From JAXHTH01 sp034211115 (lineage in GTDB: Bacteria > Planctomycetota > Phycisphaerae > Phycisphaerales > SM1A02), in assembly GCA_034211115.1 (NCBI GenBank), contig JAXHTH010000222.1, positions 1 through 15,537 of the forward strand: 15,537 nt of DNA. The letters run 5' to 3'. Shown here piece after piece: positions 6,972 through 13,773 of the stretch (the first letter of the stretch is position 1; the number at the start of each line of letters is the position of its first letter). The notes under the pieces are model-generated. The model searched no databases. It saw only the letters and a list, made by a program, of their open reading frames with translations, and was not told the DNA's origin. Position numbers and translations under genes: made by a program.

Positions 6972-7001
6972 TTGCTCCGCCGGGGGAGTGGGCGGTAGAT
7001 T
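6972..7001 (+). promoter_or_regulatory. Weak promoter candidate for the second secreted propeller gene
   Basis: TTGCTC (6972-6977) and TAGATT (6996-7001) are 18 bp apart, matching three and four of six sigma70 bases. They lie in the 148-bp gap between the two secreted genes. The match is weak in GC-rich DNA; the gene might instead be read from the upstream promoter, as no convincing terminator separates the two. Confidence 0.22.
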
Positions 7002-7061
7002 GGGTCTCGGTGGCTTGCCCGAGTCACGACCTTGATCCGCATCCGAAGGAGGAGAAACGTC

Positions 7062-8120
7062 ATGAGCGCGTTCCGTTGTGGTCGTGTCACCCGCCCGGCG
7101 GCGTTCTTTGCTCTCTGTCTCGGTCCTCAGACGCTCGCCGCGGCCGATGTCGAACTGCTCATCACCGACCGCGACAATGATGCCGTCTACCGCTTCGACG
7201 GCGAGACCGGCGACTTCATCGACGTGTTCATCCCCGGCGGATCGGGCGGGCTCGACCGGCCCGTCGCGATCACCATCGGCCCGGATGACAATCTCTACAT
7301 CTCCAACTTCGGCCCCGGCGAGATCCTCGAGTTCGACGGCGAGACGGGCGCGTTCCTCGGCGCGTTCTACGACGATACGTCCGAGCTTGAGGAGCCCGTC
7401 GACGTGGTCTTCGATGGCGAGTACGCCTACCTGCTGGGAAACGACACGGAGAACGTGGTCGTCGTCGACGCCGAAACCGGCAACTTCATCCGCGAGGTCG
7501 GCGTCAACATCATCCGTTACCCGCATGACATGGAACTGGGGGCCGACGGCTATCTCTACATCGCCACCGAGAACAACAACCAGGGGCTGATCCAGGTCTG
7601 GGACATGAGGACGGACACGATGGTCGAGCACTTCGCCCCGCCCGGGCCGCTCGGGCTGGCCACGGGCATCACATTCATGCCCGGGGGCGACGTGCTCGTC
7701 AGCGACTGGTGGGACAGCGAAGTGGCGCGCTACGACGGCGGGACGCATGACTTCATCGACTTCTTCATTCCCGCCGAGTCGGGCGGGATCTCCGGGCCCG
7801 GCCGGCTCGTCTACGGCCCCGGCGGCGACCTCTACGTTGGCAACGGCAACGGCGTGCATCGCTTCGACGGCGAGACCGGCGCGTTCATCGAGGTCCTCGT
7901 CGCGACCGGCGAGGGTGGACTGGACAATCCCCGCGGGTTCGTCTTCCGCACCACCGGCACGCCCGGCGATCTGGATGGCGACGGGGACGTGGACACCGCC
8001 GACCTCCTCCTGCTCCTGGCCGACTGGGGCTGCGCCGGCGACGACTGCCTCGGCGACGTGGACGGCGACGTGGACGTCGACACCGCCGACCTGCTCCTGC
8101 TCCTGGCCAACTGGGGGTGA
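7062..8120 (+). CDS. Secreted NHL/YncE-like propeller protein with C-terminal dockerin tail
   Basis: 352 residues. GGAGGAG precedes ATG 7062 by a few bases, deciding the start. Residues 1-28 form a signal peptide (hydrophobic PAAFFALCLG, cleavage near TLAAA). The body (29-298) is built from blades that reuse phrases such as YRFDGETGDFIDVFIPGG, FDGETGAFLGAF, YDGGTHDFIDFFIP and HRFDGETGAFIEVLV, alternating with GxDGxLYIxxxN-type strands, as in NHL or YncE-like beta-propellers. The tail (299-352) has two acidic loops (GDLDGDGDVDTADL, GDVDGDVDVDTADL), LLLLLADWGC and a final LLLLLANWG, nearly the same as the tail of the upstream protein; the second loop has Val where Gly is usual. Expected location is outside the cytoplasm. 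Substrate or ligand is unknown. It runs toward thyA, with a long hairpin in between. Confidence 0.9.
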   Translation: MSAFRCGRVTRPAAFFALCLGPQTLAAADVELLITDRDNDAVYRFDGETGDFIDVFIPGGSGGLDRPVAITIGPDDNLYISNFGPGEILEFDGETGAFLGAFYDDTSELEEPVDVVFDGEYAYLLGNDTENVVVVDAETGNFIREVGVNIIRYPHDMELGADGYLYIATENNNQGLIQVWDMRTDTMVEHFAPPGPLGLATGITFMPGGDVLVSDWWDSEVARYDGGTHDFIDFFIPAESGGISGPGRLVYGPGGDLYVGNGNGVHRFDGETGAFIEVLVATGEGGLDNPRGFVFRTTGTPGDLDGDGDVDTADLLLLLADWGCAGDDCLGDVDGDVDVDTADLLLLLANWG

Positions 8121-8144
8121 CGCGGGAACAGCACGCCGGGCCGA

Positions 8145-8220
8145 AGCGCAGCGCAGGCCCGGGTCGCGCGGATGCTGCGCGGGCTGTCCGTCGGCGCGCG
8201 ACCCGGGGCTTCGCTGCGCT
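8145..8220. terminator. Long GC-rich hairpin between convergent genes
   Basis: The 26 bases at 8145-8170 pair with 8195-8220 with only two mismatches; the inner 13 bp (CCCGGGTCGCGCG / CGCGCGACCCGGG) are perfect. The loop is 24 nt. It starts 25 bp after the stop of the secreted gene and ends 46 bp after the stop of convergent thyA. There is no T-run, so it may act as an RNA 3'-end barrier in both directions or be a REP-like palindromic element. Confidence 0.6.
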
Positions 8221-8265
8221 GTGCACCGGCGTGGGTGCGCTGCGCCCCGGCGCGGTTGTGGTGCG

Positions 8266-9102
8266 TCACACCGCTACCGGCGCGGGAATGTGCGGGTGCG
8301 GGTCGTAATCCACCAGCTCGAAATCGTCGTACGCGAAGTCGAAGATCGATTTCACCTGTGGGTTCAGCCGCATTGTCGGCAGCGGGCGGGGCTCGCGGGC
8401 AAGCTGCGTCCGCGCCTGCTCGAGATGATTGTTGTACAGGTGCGCATCGCCGAAGGTGTGAATGAACTCGCCGACCTGAAGGTCCGTCACCTGCGCGACC
8501 ATCATCGTGAGCAGGCTGTAGGAGGCGATGTTGAACGGCACGCCGAGGAACACGTCGGCGGAGCGTTGGTACATCTGGCAGCTCAGCTTGCCGCCCGCGA
8601 CGTAGAACTGGAAGATCACGTGGCAGGGCAGCAGCCGCATGCGCGGCAGCTCGGCGACGTTCCACGCGCTGACGAGCAGGCGGCGTGAGGTGGGGTTCGT
8701 CCTGATCTCCTCGATTACATCGCTGATCTGATCAATTCCGCCGCCCCCGGAAGTAGATGACCCAGCGTTGCTTGCCTGGCCTGTTCCGGGGGCGGCCGGC
8801 CAGGCGCGCCATTGCCGGCCGTAGATGGGGCCGAGGTCGCCCTGCTCATCGGCCCACTCGTCCCAGATCGTCACGCCGTGCTCGTGGAGGTAGGCGATGT
8901 TCGTCTCGCCCCTCAGGAACCAGAGCAGTTCGTGAATGATGGAGCGCAGGTGGAGCTTCTTGGTCGTCAGGCAGGGAAAGCCCGCGGCGAGGTCGAAACG
9001 CATCTGGTGGCCGAACACGCTCTTCGTGCCCGTCCCCGTGCGATCGTCCTTGTCAACGCCGCGCTCGAGAATGTGTCGGAGCAGATCGAGGTATTGCTTC
9101 AT
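8266..9102 (-). CDS. thyA: Thymidylate synthase
   Basis: 278 residues from ATG 9102 (start MKQYLDLLRHILERG, as in known ThyA); an 18-residue upstream extension lies in repeat DNA and is rejected. The enzyme methylates dUMP to dTMP with methylene-tetrahydrofolate. Arg21 in DRTGTGT binds phosphate, Cys160 in LLPCHVIFQFYV is the nucleophile, and RSADVFLGVPFNIASY (180-195) and YDPHPHIPAPVAV (266-278) are conserved. It is about 14 residues longer than the E. coli enzyme because of a Gly/Ser/Ala-rich insert at 103-122, between WRAW and IDQI, where E. coli has a short TPDGRH turn. The DNA of that insert contains perfect inverted repeats. The catalytic core is otherwise intact, so the gene should be functional. 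No dihydrofolate reductase gene is adjacent. No clear ribosome binding site is visible. Confidence 0.96.
   Translation of the reverse strand: MKQYLDLLRHILERGVDKDDRTGTGTKSVFGHQMRFDLAAGFPCLTTKKLHLRSIIHELLWFLRGETNIAYLHEHGVTIWDEWADEQGDLGPIYGRQWRAWPAAPGTGQASNAGSSTSGGGGIDQISDVIEEIRTNPTSRRLLVSAWNVAELPRMRLLPCHVIFQFYVAGGKLSCQMYQRSADVFLGVPFNIASYSLLTMMVAQVTDLQVGEFIHTFGDAHLYNNHLEQARTQLAREPRPLPTMRLNPQVKSIFDFAYDDFELVDYDPHPHIPAPVAV
8740..8796. repeat. Palindromic segment inside thyA
   Basis: The 13 bases GCCGCCCCCGGAA at 8740-8752 are perfectly inverted at 8784-8796, around 31 nt. A second pair, GCCTGGCC (8774-8781) and GGCCAGGC (8798-8805), is interleaved with the right arm. The segment coincides with the extra Gly/Ser-rich stretch of the thymidylate synthase, as expected for a small palindromic element inserted in frame. 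Confidence 0.7.
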
Positions 9103-9127
9103 GAGTCTTCGTGCGGCGGTCGGAATG

Positions 9128-9339
9128 TTAAAACACGGAGGGCCACGGAGGGCCACGGAAAGTGAAGAGAGAATGAGGATGGTTTCATCGTCTGTTGCTG
9201 AGACCTTGCACGCGAATCGAATTCGTCAGGATCCGCTTTGCCACTTGCTCGTCTTTTGTTCATGGCGTTTCCGGACACTTCAACACTGAATCACCCTGGT
9301 TCTTCCTCCGTGGCTCTGCGTGGCCCTCTGTGTTTCAAT
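9128..9339. repeat. About 212-bp intergenic element with imperfect terminal inverted repeats (MITE-like)
   Basis: The left end 9128-9160 (TTAAAACACGGAGGGCCACG onward) is the inverse of the right end near 9306-9339 (which ends GCGTGGCCCTCTGTGTTTCAA), about 33 bp with some six mismatches. The left arm itself has a 10-bp tandem motif CACGGAGGGC repeated. The interior of about 145 bp is less GC-rich than its surroundings and codes for nothing obvious. It fills most of the gap between thyA (start 9102) and the PH-domain gene (end 9357). CACGGAG/CACAGAG palindromes of this kind are, from memory, frequent in environmental planctomycete and verrucomicrobial genomes. Confidence 0.6.
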
Positions 9340-9356
9340 CCGCATCGCTCATCACG

Positions 9357-10145
9357 TCACACTGATCCGCTCAGGCCGGCGAGGTCATCGCGGATCTCGC
9401 GGAGGACGGCGAGGTGGTCGGGCGTCCAGGCGCGGCCCGTGCGGGCCTGGTCTTCATCCTCTTCGTCGCCCAGGCCCGCCGAGCGGCTCTGCCGCACGCG
9501 GGGGAGGATCATCTCGCGCAGGCGTCGGGCGTCGGTGACGCCCTCGATGATCCCGCGATTGGCCACCGCGGCGCCCTGCCCGGAGGACTCGCCTCCTCCG
9601 CCACCGCCGGCGGTCTCGACGATGAGGTTCGAGATGCCGAACGCCCGCTGCACCGGCCCCTGCTGCACCTTCATGTTCTGAACGTTCTCGAAGGTGATCG
9701 TCGTCTCGTGGATGGTCCAGATCCCCCGGCGGATGCGCAGGCTCCGATCCGTCATCACGTACCACGTCGTGTCGTAGCGCAGATGCACGCCGATGTACGC
9801 AAGAAGATCCGGGATGAAGATGATCGCCAGCGCGACGGGCAGCAGCAGCAGGGCGACCCACCAGAGCTCTGCCGCGAGCAGCGCGACCGCGGCGATGATG
9901 TAGCCGATGAGCAGCGCGAGGTCGATGATCAGGCACACGATCCAGAACCAGAGTTTCAGATAGCGCAGGAACCCTGGGGCCGGCCTGAACGACTCCAGAT
10001 GATCGCCGGCGCGCACGGGCAGCGTGGGCGGGTCGCCGGGCACGCGAAACCAGTCCACGAGCACGCGCCACAGCCCGCGGTAGATCCACCGCGCGGTGCG
10101 ATCGGTCCGGCCGGCGGGTTCGGAAACGGGGGACGGTCCGGTCAT
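9357..10145 (-). CDS. Membrane protein with bacterial PH domain (bPH2/DUF304 type)
   Basis: 262 residues from ATG 10145. AGGAGG seven bases upstream and the ATGA overlap (10142-10145) with the preceding gene fix the start; an open frame running on to 10490 is composition. Residues about 61-120 hold two or three hydrophobic segments (KLWFWIVCLIIDLALLIGYI, AAVALLAAELWWVALLLLPV and a following stretch). A bPH2 domain follows (about 121-215) with YDTTWYVMTDRSLRIRRGIW, TITFENVQNMKVQQGPVQRA and IIEGVTDARRLREMIL; a poly-Gly loop (180-185) interrupts the last strands. The C-terminus has an acidic linker (DEEDED) and a short helix HLAVLREIRDDL (244-255). Such proteins, like YdbS/YdbT of Bacillus, often come in pairs; their exact role is not established. 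Overlap implies translational coupling to its partner. Confidence 0.85.
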   Translation of the reverse strand: MTGPSPVSEPAGRTDRTARWIYRGLWRVLVDWFRVPGDPPTLPVRAGDHLESFRPAPGFLRYLKLWFWIVCLIIDLALLIGYIIAAVALLAAELWWVALLLLPVALAIIFIPDLLAYIGVHLRYDTTWYVMTDRSLRIRRGIWTIHETTITFENVQNMKVQQGPVQRAFGISNLIVETAGGGGGGESSGQGAAVANRGIIEGVTDARRLREMILPRVRQSRSAGLGDEEDEDQARTGRAWTPDHLAVLREIRDDLAGLSGSV

Positions 10146-10678
10146 GAGGCGCCCTCCTCTCCCGCGCGCTGCGAAGCGAGGCGGCGCAGCGCATCGCGGA
10201 TCTCCCTGAGCAGAACCAGCGCCTCGTCGTCGGGGGGCGGCCCGTCCGCGCCGGTTTCGACGGATTCGCGCTCGTCCTTCGCCCCCCGCATCTGCGAATA
10301 GAGATAATCGCGCAGCGCTTCGGGACGGCGGATGCCCTCGACAGTCATCTCCGCCCCCGCAGAACCGGAGGCGGTCTGCACCGCGACCGAGGCGAGCCCC
10401 AGCCAGCGATGAATGAAGTTGCGCGAGACATGGATGTCCTGGATGCGGCGGTAGGTGAGGTAGATCTCCCGTCGGAAGAGCAGCCCCCACGACATCGACA
10501 CGCCCTTGTCGTCGAAGGAGTACTTCAGCGTCTGATACTTGAAGTACAGGGGCAGAAAGACGAAGGGAAAGCCCACGAGGGTGAGCACGGAAACGATGAT
10601 GTAATACGTGAGCAGGGCCGGGTCCGGCCGGGTGATGCTCGACGGGTCGAACCGCCGCGTCTCGTGATTCTCATTCAT
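10142..10678 (-). CDS. Small membrane protein with bacterial PH domain (bPH2/DUF304 type)
   Basis: 178 residues. A short polar N-terminus precedes one long hydrophobic stretch that may cross the membrane twice (LLTYYIIVSVLTLVGFPFVF, on to about residue 46). The bPH2 core (about 47-130) has YSFDDKGVSMSWGLLFRREI, LTYRRIQDIHVSRNFIHRWL, VAVQTASGSAGAEMTVEGI and RPEALRDYL. The tail (131-178) is charged and ends in a helix ALVLLREIRDALRRLA (153-168) that resembles the tail of the next protein. Its stop overlaps the next start by four bases. It begins 10 bp after the GYF-like gene, so all three are probably one transcript. The first ATG of the frame (10678) is used; a GAGG nine bases upstream is weak. 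The function is unknown beyond a membrane-associated role. Confidence 0.85.
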   Translation of the reverse strand: MNENHETRRFDPSSITRPDPALLTYYIIVSVLTLVGFPFVFLPLYFKYQTLKYSFDDKGVSMSWGLLFRREIYLTYRRIQDIHVSRNFIHRWLGLASVAVQTASGSAGAEMTVEGIRRPEALRDYLYSQMRGAKDERESVETGADGPPPDDEALVLLREIRDALRRLASQRAGEEGAS

Positions 10679-10688
10679 GGCGTGCGCC

Positions 10689-11171
10689 TCATGCGATGCT
10701 CCGCAGGAACGTGAGGATCAGAACCCAAAGCCCCGGCACGATGATGATGGAGAGGACGGCGATCCACGCATGCACGGTGCCCTTCGCGTCCGGCTCCCTG
10801 TGCACGCGGATGAGGCCGAGGATGCCGAGGACGAAGGCGACGATGACGAGCGGGGCCAGGGCGAGGGAGAGGACCGCGGTGTAGTAGCCGATGAGGGCGG
10901 GCGGATTGCCCGTGGGAATCAGCGCCGAACCCCCGACGGGGCGGGGCGGAACGGACAACTCCCCGGCCACCGTCGGCGGCGCCTGGAGAATGTGCTTCAG
11001 CTCCGGCTCCCACATCACCGGCCGGGCCGGCGACCCGTCCTGCGGCACGAGCAGCGCATCGCGCGGGATGCGGCCCTCGCGCGCCCACTGGAGGATCAGC
11101 TCCATCGCGGCCGGGCCGTACTCGGCGCCGTCCTTCAGCCGGATCTTGAACTGCCCGGTCGTCTCGCTCAC
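10689..11171 (-). CDS. GYF_2-like domain protein with two membrane segments
   Basis: 160 residues. The N-terminal 55 residues (FKIRLKDGAEYGPAAMELIL, then QWAREGRIPRDALL) fit the GYF_2 type of domain, a small fold thought to bind proline-rich partners. A Pro-rich linker (about 65-90) leads to two hydrophobic segments (around YYTAVLSLALAPLVIVAFVL and HAWIAVLSIIIVPGLWVLIL), as in DUF4190-type membrane regions. The domain would face the cytoplasm. It is the first gene of a three-gene set with two PH-domain membrane proteins, 10 bp apart. I infer a membrane scaffold or sensor role from the architecture only. The start ATG 11171 is the first in frame and leaves a complete GYF-like domain. Confidence 0.8.
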   Translation of the reverse strand: MSETTGQFKIRLKDGAEYGPAAMELILQWAREGRIPRDALLVPQDGSPARPVMWEPELKHILQAPPTVAGELSVPPRPVGGSALIPTGNPPALIGYYTAVLSLALAPLVIVAFVLGILGLIRVHREPDAKGTVHAWIAVLSIIIVPGLWVLILTFLRSIA

Positions 11172-11211
11172 CGCCCTTGCACTCCGTCGCCGGACCGGCT
11201 CCCTGTCATCG

Positions 11212-11229
11212 CAGGCGCGGATGCGCCTG
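11212..11229. terminator. Short stem-loop after the ABC ATPase gene
   Basis: CAGGCGC (11212-11218) and GCGCCTG (11223-11229) pair perfectly around GGAT. It lies 10 bp beyond the ATPase stop codon and 40 bp before the GYF-like gene. No T-tract follows, so read-through or partial termination are both possible. Confidence 0.35.
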
Positions 11230-11239
11230 TCGCCACATC

Positions 11240-12103
11240 CTACGTTTCCGGCGGGGCGGCGCCGATCGCCGGCCGGCGGGGATCGGTCTCCGGCACCGCC
11301 GCCAGCAGCCGCCGGGTGTAGCCGTGCTCGGGATCGCGGATCAGCGCATCGCGCCCCTTCACCTCGACGATCCGGCCGTCGTACATCACCGCGATGCGAT
11401 CGCAGACGTGATGAATGACGGACATGTCGTGGCTGATGAAGAGATATGCCATGCCGAACTCCTCCTGGAGATCCTGGAGGAGGTTGAGAATCTGCGCCTG
11501 GATCGAGACGTCGAGCGCCGAGGTCGGCTCGTCGCAGATGATCAGGCTGGGCCGGAGGCTCAGCGCCCGGGCGATCGCGATCCGCTGCCGCTGGCCGCCG
11601 GAGAACTCATGCGGGTAGCGATCGGCGGCGATGCGCGGCAGGCCGCAGCGCTCCAGCAGCACGAGCACGCGTCGGCGGAGCTCGGGCCCGCGGGCCAGGC
11701 CGTGCACCAGCAGCGGCTCGCCCACGATGCGATCCACCCGCAGGCGGGGGTTCAGCGATCCCGCCGGATCCTGGAAGATGATCTGCATCTGCCGGCGCAG
11801 GCGGCGCAGCTCGCGCATCGAGCAGTCAAAGACGGATCGGCCCCGGTAGAGCACCGATCCGCCGCTGGCGGGGACGAGGCGGAGGATGGTCCGGCCCACC
11901 GTCGTCTTGCCGCAACCGGACTCGCCCACCAGCCCCAGTGTCTCGCCGGCGCGAATGTCGAAGCTCACGCCGTCCACTGCTCGCACGTGATCGGTGATGC
12001 GCTGGACGATGCCGCTGCGGACGGGGAAGTAGGTGCGCAGGTCGCGCACGCTCAGCAGCGGCGGATCATCGGCGGGTGCGGTGTGCGGCGGCCCGGGCGT
12101 CAT
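11240..12103 (-). CDS. OppF/DppF-type ABC transporter ATP-binding protein
   Basis: 287 residues, a normal size for the second ATPase of peptide/nickel importers. Walker A GESGCGKT (60-67), Q-loop Gln111 in IIFQDPAGSLNPR, signature SGGQRQR (168-174), Walker B LIICDE (187-192), D-loop SALD and H-loop His225 are all intact. The segment YFPVRSGIVQRITDHVRAVD near the N-terminus and the C-terminal RDPEHGYTRRLLAAVPETDP are typical of OppF/DppF, so it would energise uptake of oligopeptides or similar substrates at the cytoplasmic face of the membrane. No permease, binding protein or OppD partner is in the window. It follows htrA by 41 bp on the same strand. AGGA eight bases before ATG 12103 is a modest ribosome binding site. 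Substrate cannot be told from sequence. Confidence 0.92.
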   Translation of the reverse strand: MTPGPPHTAPADDPPLLSVRDLRTYFPVRSGIVQRITDHVRAVDGVSFDIRAGETLGLVGESGCGKTTVGRTILRLVPASGGSVLYRGRSVFDCSMRELRRLRRQMQIIFQDPAGSLNPRLRVDRIVGEPLLVHGLARGPELRRRVLVLLERCGLPRIAADRYPHEFSGGQRQRIAIARALSLRPSLIICDEPTSALDVSIQAQILNLLQDLQEEFGMAYLFISHDMSVIHHVCDRIAVMYDGRIVEVKGRDALIRDPEHGYTRRLLAAVPETDPRRPAIGAAPPET

Positions 12104-12144
12104 GCCGTCGATCCTACCGCGCCGGTGACCTTGCCGCCGGGCGA

Positions 12145-13623
12145 CTACTCCTCCACGCGCAGGAACACCGCATCGTACTCGCCGTCCGGCTTGATCAGGG
12201 CCACCTGCACGGGTCGCAGCAGATTGTGCTCGCGGCGAAGCACATCGAGGAACTCGCTCACGCTGGTGACCGGCTCCTCCACCACGGAGACGATCGTCGA
12301 GCCGGGGAGCACCTGCGTCTCAAGCCTCGAGCCCGGGACGAGGCGCTCGATCATCACGCCGGGGCGATAGGGGGCGCCGTATCGCCTGGCCAGCTCGGGG
12401 GTGCTGGTGCTCATCTCGGCGATGCCCAGCTCGATGATCCGTTCCTCGCTCTGGTCCTCGGGCAGTTCCCCGCGGGCGCGGAGGGTGGGAAGGCGGGTGA
12501 GGGTGACGGTCACGTTCACGGTCCGACCGGCGGCGTCCGTTTCCTCGCGCCGCCAGATGGTCAGCTTCACGTCCTCGCCGGGCAACATCGAGGAGATCAT
12601 CGAGCGAAGCTGTGCGGGGGTGGTGACGGGCTGGTCGTTGATGGCGGTGACGATGTCGCCGGCGAGCACGCCGGCCCGGGCGGCGGGCCCGTCCTCCTCG
12701 ACGCTGCGGATCCCCACGCCCTCGCCCGGGAAGTCCAGTCGCCGGGCGATGATGCCGGTGAGATCCACGCTGACGCCCAGGTAGCCCTTCTCGACCACGC
12801 CCTTCTCGACGATCTGGCTCACCACGGGCTGAATCATCTCCAGAGGGATGGCCAGGCCGATGCCGGCGAACTGGCCCTCCTCGAGCATGCTCCCGCGCCC
12901 GGTCGCGATGGCGGTGTTCATCCCGATCACGCGGCCGCGGTAGTCGGTGAGCGGCCCGCCGGAGTTGCCCGGGTTGATCGCCGCGTCCACCTGGATGAAG
13001 TTCTCGTATCCGTCGCGACCGACCTGATCGCGGATCACCCCCACGGAGCGCCCCTTGCCGGAGACGATGCCCGAGGACATCGAGAACCGGAAGTCAAACG
13101 GGGATCCGAACGCGAAGACAAGGTCGCCCTGTTTGATCGGCTCGCTCAGGTCGCCCAGCACGGCCGGGTGCAGCCGTCCGGCGGGAATCTCCAGCACCGC
13201 GATGTCGGTGGAGTTGTCGTAGCCGATCATCCGCGCCTCGCGCAGCTCGCCGGAGGAGAGCTGCACTTCGATGCGGTCGGCGTCCCTGACGACGTGATAG
13301 TTGGTGACGACGTGGCCGGCGTCATCGTAGACCCAGCCCGAGCCCGTCGAGAGGGAGAGGGCGGTAATCCCGCGCCGATCCTCGATCCTCGGTTGGGCGC
13401 TGATGTGCACGACCGACGGCTCGACGAGCTCGGCGATGTCCCGATACGCCCGGCTGATCTGCTCCAGAACGTTGCCCGTCTCCAGTCGCCGGCTCGCCTG
13501 GATCATCTGCGCTTCGGTCTGCTTGTAGGTGAGCTGTTTGACCGCGCTGGGGCCCAGGAAGAGCACCAGAAGCGCGGTGGCGAGGACGATCAGGCTCGGG
13601 CCGTAGCCGCTCAGCTTTCGCAT
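12145..13623 (-). CDS. Membrane-anchored HtrA/Deg serine protease with two PDZ domains
   Basis: 492 residues from ATG 13623; AGGAG seven bases upstream supports this start over the longer frame. A hydrophobic segment (about 8-26, YGPSLIVLATALLVLFLG) anchors it or is a signal. A coiled or linker stretch leads to the trypsin-like domain with catalytic His110 (NYHVV), Asp140 (NSTDIAVLEI) and Ser221 (GNSGGPL). Then come PDZ1 (about 275-378, KGYLGVSVDL, GPAARAGVLAGDIVTAIN) and PDZ2 (about 395-490, YRPGVMIERLVPGS, GSTIVSVVEEPV). HtrA proteases act in the periplasm on misfolded proteins. The two PDZ domains fit DegP/DegQ-type relatives, while the N-terminal anchor recalls DegS. It lies between panB and the ABC ATPase on the same strand; no sigma-E regulatory gene is near. 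Confidence 0.93.
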   Translation of the reverse strand: MRKLSGYGPSLIVLATALLVLFLGPSAVKQLTYKQTEAQMIQASRRLETGNVLEQISRAYRDIAELVEPSVVHISAQPRIEDRRGITALSLSTGSGWVYDDAGHVVTNYHVVRDADRIEVQLSSGELREARMIGYDNSTDIAVLEIPAGRLHPAVLGDLSEPIKQGDLVFAFGSPFDFRFSMSSGIVSGKGRSVGVIRDQVGRDGYENFIQVDAAINPGNSGGPLTDYRGRVIGMNTAIATGRGSMLEEGQFAGIGLAIPLEMIQPVVSQIVEKGVVEKGYLGVSVDLTGIIARRLDFPGEGVGIRSVEEDGPAARAGVLAGDIVTAINDQPVTTPAQLRSMISSMLPGEDVKLTIWRREETDAAGRTVNVTVTLTRLPTLRARGELPEDQSEERIIELGIAEMSTSTPELARRYGAPYRPGVMIERLVPGSRLETQVLPGSTIVSVVEEPVTSVSEFLDVLRREHNLLRPVQVALIKPDGEYDAVFLRVEE

Positions 13624-13649
13624 CGAACATCTCCTCTCGGGACGGGCAT

Positions 13650-13705
13650 GGGCGAGGGTTGTCTCGCCCCGCGCGGCCGGATCGTCCCGATCATCGGGCT
13701 CCGGC
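13650..13705. terminator. Two adjacent stem-loops between panB and the protease gene
   Basis: GGGCGAG (13650-13656) pairs with CTCGCCC (13663-13669). Next to it GCCGG (13676-13680) pairs with CCGGC (13701-13705), enclosing CCCGA/TCGGG (13686-13690 with 13694-13698). They lie in the 150-bp gap after the panB stop and before the protease ribosome binding site. No T-tract is present. They may end the panB transcript or structure the protease leader. Confidence 0.35.
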
Positions 13706-13773
13706 GCGGCCGCGGCGGGCGGGGGCGCTCGCATCCGGTCTGCCTTGCGCGTTCCGCCCGATATGTCCCTCTC

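Noticed and set aside
6749..8117. Cellulosome interpretation of the dockerin tails
   Set aside because: No cohesin, scaffoldin or carbohydrate-active domain is in the window; such tails are common on planctomycete secreted proteins.
9103..9156. 18-residue upstream extension of thymidylate synthase
   Set aside because: It is encoded partly by the inverted-repeat element, and the ThyA family starts at MKQYLDLL.
9128..9160. CRISPR-like reading of the CACGGAGGGC repeats
   Set aside because: The copies abut with a 10-bp period and no spacers, and no cas gene is present.
9357..10490. A 377-codon fusion frame reading both PH genes as one
   Set aside because: The upstream part is out of frame with the well-patterned 178-residue PH protein; AGGAGG plus ATGA overlap at 10145 explain the real start.
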